In this document: positions 61,726-64,000 of the stretch, piece after piece
How the letters are laid out: every line of letters begins with the position of its first letter
How positions within the stretch are numbered: position 1 is the stretch's first letter
Source: Myxococcus stipitatus
Lineage (GTDB): Bacteria; Myxococcota; Myxococcia; Myxococcales; Myxococcaceae
Direction of reading: 5' to 3'
Assembly: GCF_038561935.1 (NCBI RefSeq)
Contig: NZ_CP102770.1
Location: 1,612,001 to 1,676,000, forward strand
Length of the DNA stretch: 64,000 nt
Notes under the pieces: generated by a model
Databases searched by the model: none
What the model saw: the letters and a program-made list of their open reading frames with translations, nothing else
Told to the model about the DNA's origin: nothing
Translations under genes and position numbers: made by a program

Positions 61726-63717
61726 ATGCGCCGCCTTGTTCGTCTCCCGCTGCTCGCGGCGGGCCTCCTGGCCACGGGACTGCTGTCCTGTACCGACTCG
61801 ATGCTCGAGCCCCGGACGGAGCAGCAGTCCAATGTCGACAACCGGGTGATGCTCCAGGGGCGCGTCTGCACGCGCCCGCCCAACCCCTCCGGCTTCCCCG
61901 TGAAGGTGGTGGTGGTCATCGACGAGTCGGGCAGCATGTGCATCTCCGACCCGCCGGGCGCGCAGCGCGACAGCGGCTTCTGCCAGCGCGCGGAGGTGCA
62001 GGCCATCATCCCGCCCGGCGTCACGGAGCCCGCGCGCGTGCGCGCGCTCAAGCGCCTGGTGACGCAGTTCCGCGAGGTCAACGCGCGGGGCGGCAACGTG
62101 CAGGTGTCCGTGGCCCCCTTCGAGACCAACGTGCGCAACGTCTGGCCTCCGGTGGCGACGGGCAACCGCTTCGCCCGGCCGGACACCAACATCGACAGCT
62201 ACATCGACGGCCTGCAGAGCCAGCTGGGCAAGGGCACCGACTACCAGGGCGCCCTGTCCTACGCCTACAGCCTCATCGCCAGCGACATCAACGCGGTCTC
62301 CCTCTCCAACCCGGAGCTGCTGCCGCGCACCCGCTACGTGGTGGTCTTCCTCACGGACGGGACGCCGTACCCGCGCTGCTCCGCCAGCGACAACCTCAGC
62401 GTCTATGCCTCGCCGGACAGCCCGGACCTGACGTGGCGGGACTCGCTCACCGACTTCTGCAACGCCACGGACCCGGAGGACCAGATTGAAGGGTTCGAGG
62501 TGGGCACGGACCGCAACCAGAACTACCAGCTGTTCAGCTACGTGCGCCGGCTGATGGAGCTGAAGGAGCAGAACAACGTCGGCGACGTGCGCATGCACAC
62601 GGTGCTGCTCTTCAATCAGGAGGCGGTGCGCGCCTGCGGCCCCATCTGCCAGGACATCTATGGTGTCTACCCGGGCGTGCCCCAGTCCGAGTACCCCGCG
62701 GCGGCGAAGAAGATTGCCTCGTGGCTCCTCAAGCGCTTCGCGGAGCTGGGCAACGGCGTGTACCAGGAGTTCAACGACACGCGCGAGATCTCCAACCTGG
62801 GGTTGGGGGCGCTGGACTACTCGTCCTTCGCGTCGCGCAACGTGATGAAGACGCTGATGGTGGAGTCGCTCAGCTCCGCGCCGGGGCTGGACTCGCGCGT
62901 GGTGGACAGCGACGGCGACGGCGTGCCGGACGACGTGGACAGCTCGTTCGCGCTGAAGACGAACCCGTTCATCCCCGACAGCGACCGCGACTGCCTGGAT
63001 GACGGCTTCGAGTCGCGCCGCGCGGACCAGGGCTTCAAGGCGGACAATGACTTGGATGCGCGCGGGTGTGACCCGAATTCTCCGCTGACGCCGCGCTGCA
63101 CGTGCCGGGACACGGACGGGGATGGCCTGTCGCAGTTCGCGGAGGCGTACCTGCGCACGCGCGAGACCATCGTCGACAGCGACGGTGACGGCATCCCCGA
63201 CAGCATCGAGGCCCGCTGGGGCCTGGACCCGCTGGCGCCCACCGTGGCCGGGCTGGACACGGATGGAGACGGCCTGCCGGATGAAGTGGAGCTGCGCGCG
63301 GGCACGGACCCGACGCGACGGGACAGGGCCTTCTTCGAGAAGAACGGCTACCAGTACGAGACGCGCATCGCGGAGGTCCGCCCCAACGGCAGCATCTGCT
63401 ACGACTACACTGTGTCCAACCTGACGATGGTGACGCCGCCGGACCGGCCGGGCTCGCCCAAGCAGGGCTTCAACCTCTTCCGGCTGTGGTTCGCGGAGGC
63501 GCCGGAGAGCGGCGTGGCCACGGACTACGGCGTGTGGCAGGCGGCCTGTGCGTGGGCGCAGTACGCGCCGCCCAGTGTGCGCATCCCCGTGGGGCCGGAG
63601 CTGACGCTGACGAACGAGAACTTCAGGGTGCCCACGGAGCTGGGCAATCCCTGGGAGAATCAGGGCCGCTGTGTGGGAACGCCCCCGTCGGGCTCGCAGG
63701 GAGGATTGGTTCCGTGA
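61726..63717 (+). CDS. VWA-domain, calcium-repeat lipoprotein
   Basis: This is a 663-residue protein with AGGAGG before ATG 61726 and lipobox LLSC (Cys22). A VWA domain (about 55-300) has a perfect MIDAS start DESGSM (Asp66, Ser68, Ser70) and FLTDGTP near residue 210. Calcium-binding TSP3-type loops occupy about 390-525 (DSDGDGVPDDVDSS, DSDRDCLDDGFE, DTDGDGLSQFAEAYL, DSDGDGIPDSIEARWGLDP, DTDGDGLPDEVELRAGTDP). The last 130 residues (YQYETRIAEVRPNGSICYDYTVSNLTMV and so on) form a domain homologous to the tail of the 58591 protein. VWA proteins bind ligands in adhesion or complex assembly. The stop overlaps the next gene by 4 bp. Confidence 0.86.
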   Translation: MRRLVRLPLLAAGLLATGLLSCTDSMLEPRTEQQSNVDNRVMLQGRVCTRPPNPSGFPVKVVVVIDESGSMCISDPPGAQRDSGFCQRAEVQAIIPPGVTEPARVRALKRLVTQFREVNARGGNVQVSVAPFETNVRNVWPPVATGNRFARPDTNIDSYIDGLQSQLGKGTDYQGALSYAYSLIASDINAVSLSNPELLPRTRYVVVFLTDGTPYPRCSASDNLSVYASPDSPDLTWRDSLTDFCNATDPEDQIEGFEVGTDRNQNYQLFSYVRRLMELKEQNNVGDVRMHTVLLFNQEAVRACGPICQDIYGVYPGVPQSEYPAAAKKIASWLLKRFAELGNGVYQEFNDTREISNLGLGALDYSSFASRNVMKTLMVESLSSAPGLDSRVVDSDGDGVPDDVDSSFALKTNPFIPDSDRDCLDDGFESRRADQGFKADNDLDARGCDPNSPLTPRCTCRDTDGDGLSQFAEAYLRTRETIVDSDGDGIPDSIEARWGLDPLAPTVAGLDTDGDGLPDEVELRAGTDPTRRDRAFFEKNGYQYETRIAEVRPNGSICYDYTVSNLTMVTPPDRPGSPKQGFNLFRLWFAEAPESGVATDYGVWQAACAWAQYAPPSVRIPVGPELTLTNENFRVPTELGNPWENQGRCVGTPPSGSQGGLVP

Positions 63718-64000
63718 GTGTGGCTGGTCGCGTTCTGGCGGGGCTCCTGGTCTCGTTCGTGGTGGTGGTGGCCTGCACCGACTCGTACCTCTATGACCCG
63801 CGCCGGGACGTGGAGGTCCCCGTGGACCGCTCCATCTCGTTGCAGGGCCGCTTCTGCGCGGTCGGCTCCAATGAGGTGGTGCGCCCCATCAAGATCATCG
63901 TGCTGATGGACGCCTCGCAGTCCATGCGGGTCAGCGACCCGGACGGCACGCGCGCCACCGCGCTGGTGCAGTTGATTGAGAACCTGCCGAGGGACCCGGA
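63714..64000 (+). CDS. VWA-domain lipoprotein, 5' part (runs off window)
   Basis: A GTG start at 63714 overlaps the preceding stop (GTGA). The 95 visible codons encode a lipoprotein signal (VVVVAC, Cys21) and a DSYLYDPRRDVEVPVDRSISLQGRF segment. The VWA start VRPIKIIVLMDASQS follows, with MIDAS Asp66/Ser68/Ser70. The exact match of MIDAS residue numbers with the 61726 protein, and the LQGRxC motif before it, show these are tandem paralogues. The C-terminal part is beyond the window. Confidence 0.8.
   Translation, partial: MSVAGRVLAGLLVSFVVVVACTDSYLYDPRRDVEVPVDRSISLQGRFCAVGSNEVVRPIKIIVLMDASQSMRVSDPDGTRATALVQLIENLPRDP

Noticed and set aside
60360..62192. 610-codon minus-strand frame opposite the TSP3 protein
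   Set aside because: Val/Arg/His-rich reverse translation of the Asp-rich calcium repeats; not a protein.

Overview
The window is very GC-rich with strong G/C third-position bias and looks like a myxobacterial chromosome (Myxococcus/Corallococcus relatives). The support is specific: a full-length C-signal gene (csgA) flanked by hemG and by the pdxH-type fprA gene, AgmX/PglI C-terminal domain proteins, HRDxNP-type Ser/Thr kinases, a MYXO-CTERM-like surface protein, and many secreted lipoproteins with thrombospondin-type calcium repeats. No tRNA, rRNA, IS element, integrase or CRISPR array was seen. The sequence reads as resident chromosome, not a mobile island.

Region 1 (1-13.1 kb) is mixed housekeeping: 5'-partial miaE, an acetyltransferase, an AgmX/PglI domain protein, a patatin lipoprotein, a membrane protein, gluQRS, a metallophosphoesterase, rlmN, a glutamate-cysteine-ligase-like enzyme and two lipoproteins. 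Region 2 (13.1-25.9 kb) holds a LytT/LytS-type two-component pair preceded by a 40-residue membrane microprotein, then hemG / csgA / pdxH, glgA, a Ser/Thr kinase, a CorC-type membrane protein, a secretin-N0-like pilus-assembly protein and an LVIVD-repeat lipoprotein.

Region 3 (26.0-33.8 kb) is the least familiar and most interesting: six tightly spaced plus-strand genes. Two homologous Cys-rich secreted proteins flank a secreted mixed-fold protein, a helical lipoprotein and a 786-residue secreted protein. The last carries a motif like the pre-toxin (PT-TG) linker of polymorphic toxins plus an unassigned C-terminal domain. The set ends with a cytoplasmic beta-propeller protein. I propose it as a candidate undescribed effector/accessory/immunity cassette.

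Region 4 (33.8-36.1 kb) has aat, an LEA-type lipoprotein and a zinc-metallopeptidase-like gene. Region 5 (36.1-44.6 kb) is a heme-uptake operon: a Fur box, a small zinc-ribbon protein, a TonB-dependent receptor, HmuY, HmuS, HmuT, HmuU, HmuV and a DMT transporter. It contains two unusual diverged tandem duplications of gene 3' ends, of 158-bp and 76-bp period.

Region 6 (44.6-55.9 kb, minus strand) is one translationally coupled operon of TPR proteins, lipoproteins, an outer-membrane beta-barrel and an FHA + TonB-like protein. Its content resembles the Glt (gliding) and Nfs (spore coat) envelope machines and may be a third paralogous machine. Region 7 (56.1-64.0 kb, plus strand) encodes a beta-propeller/di-heme cytochrome and a family of VWA/calcium-repeat lipoproteins around a MYXO-CTERM-like surface protein. 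The last gene runs off the window edge.
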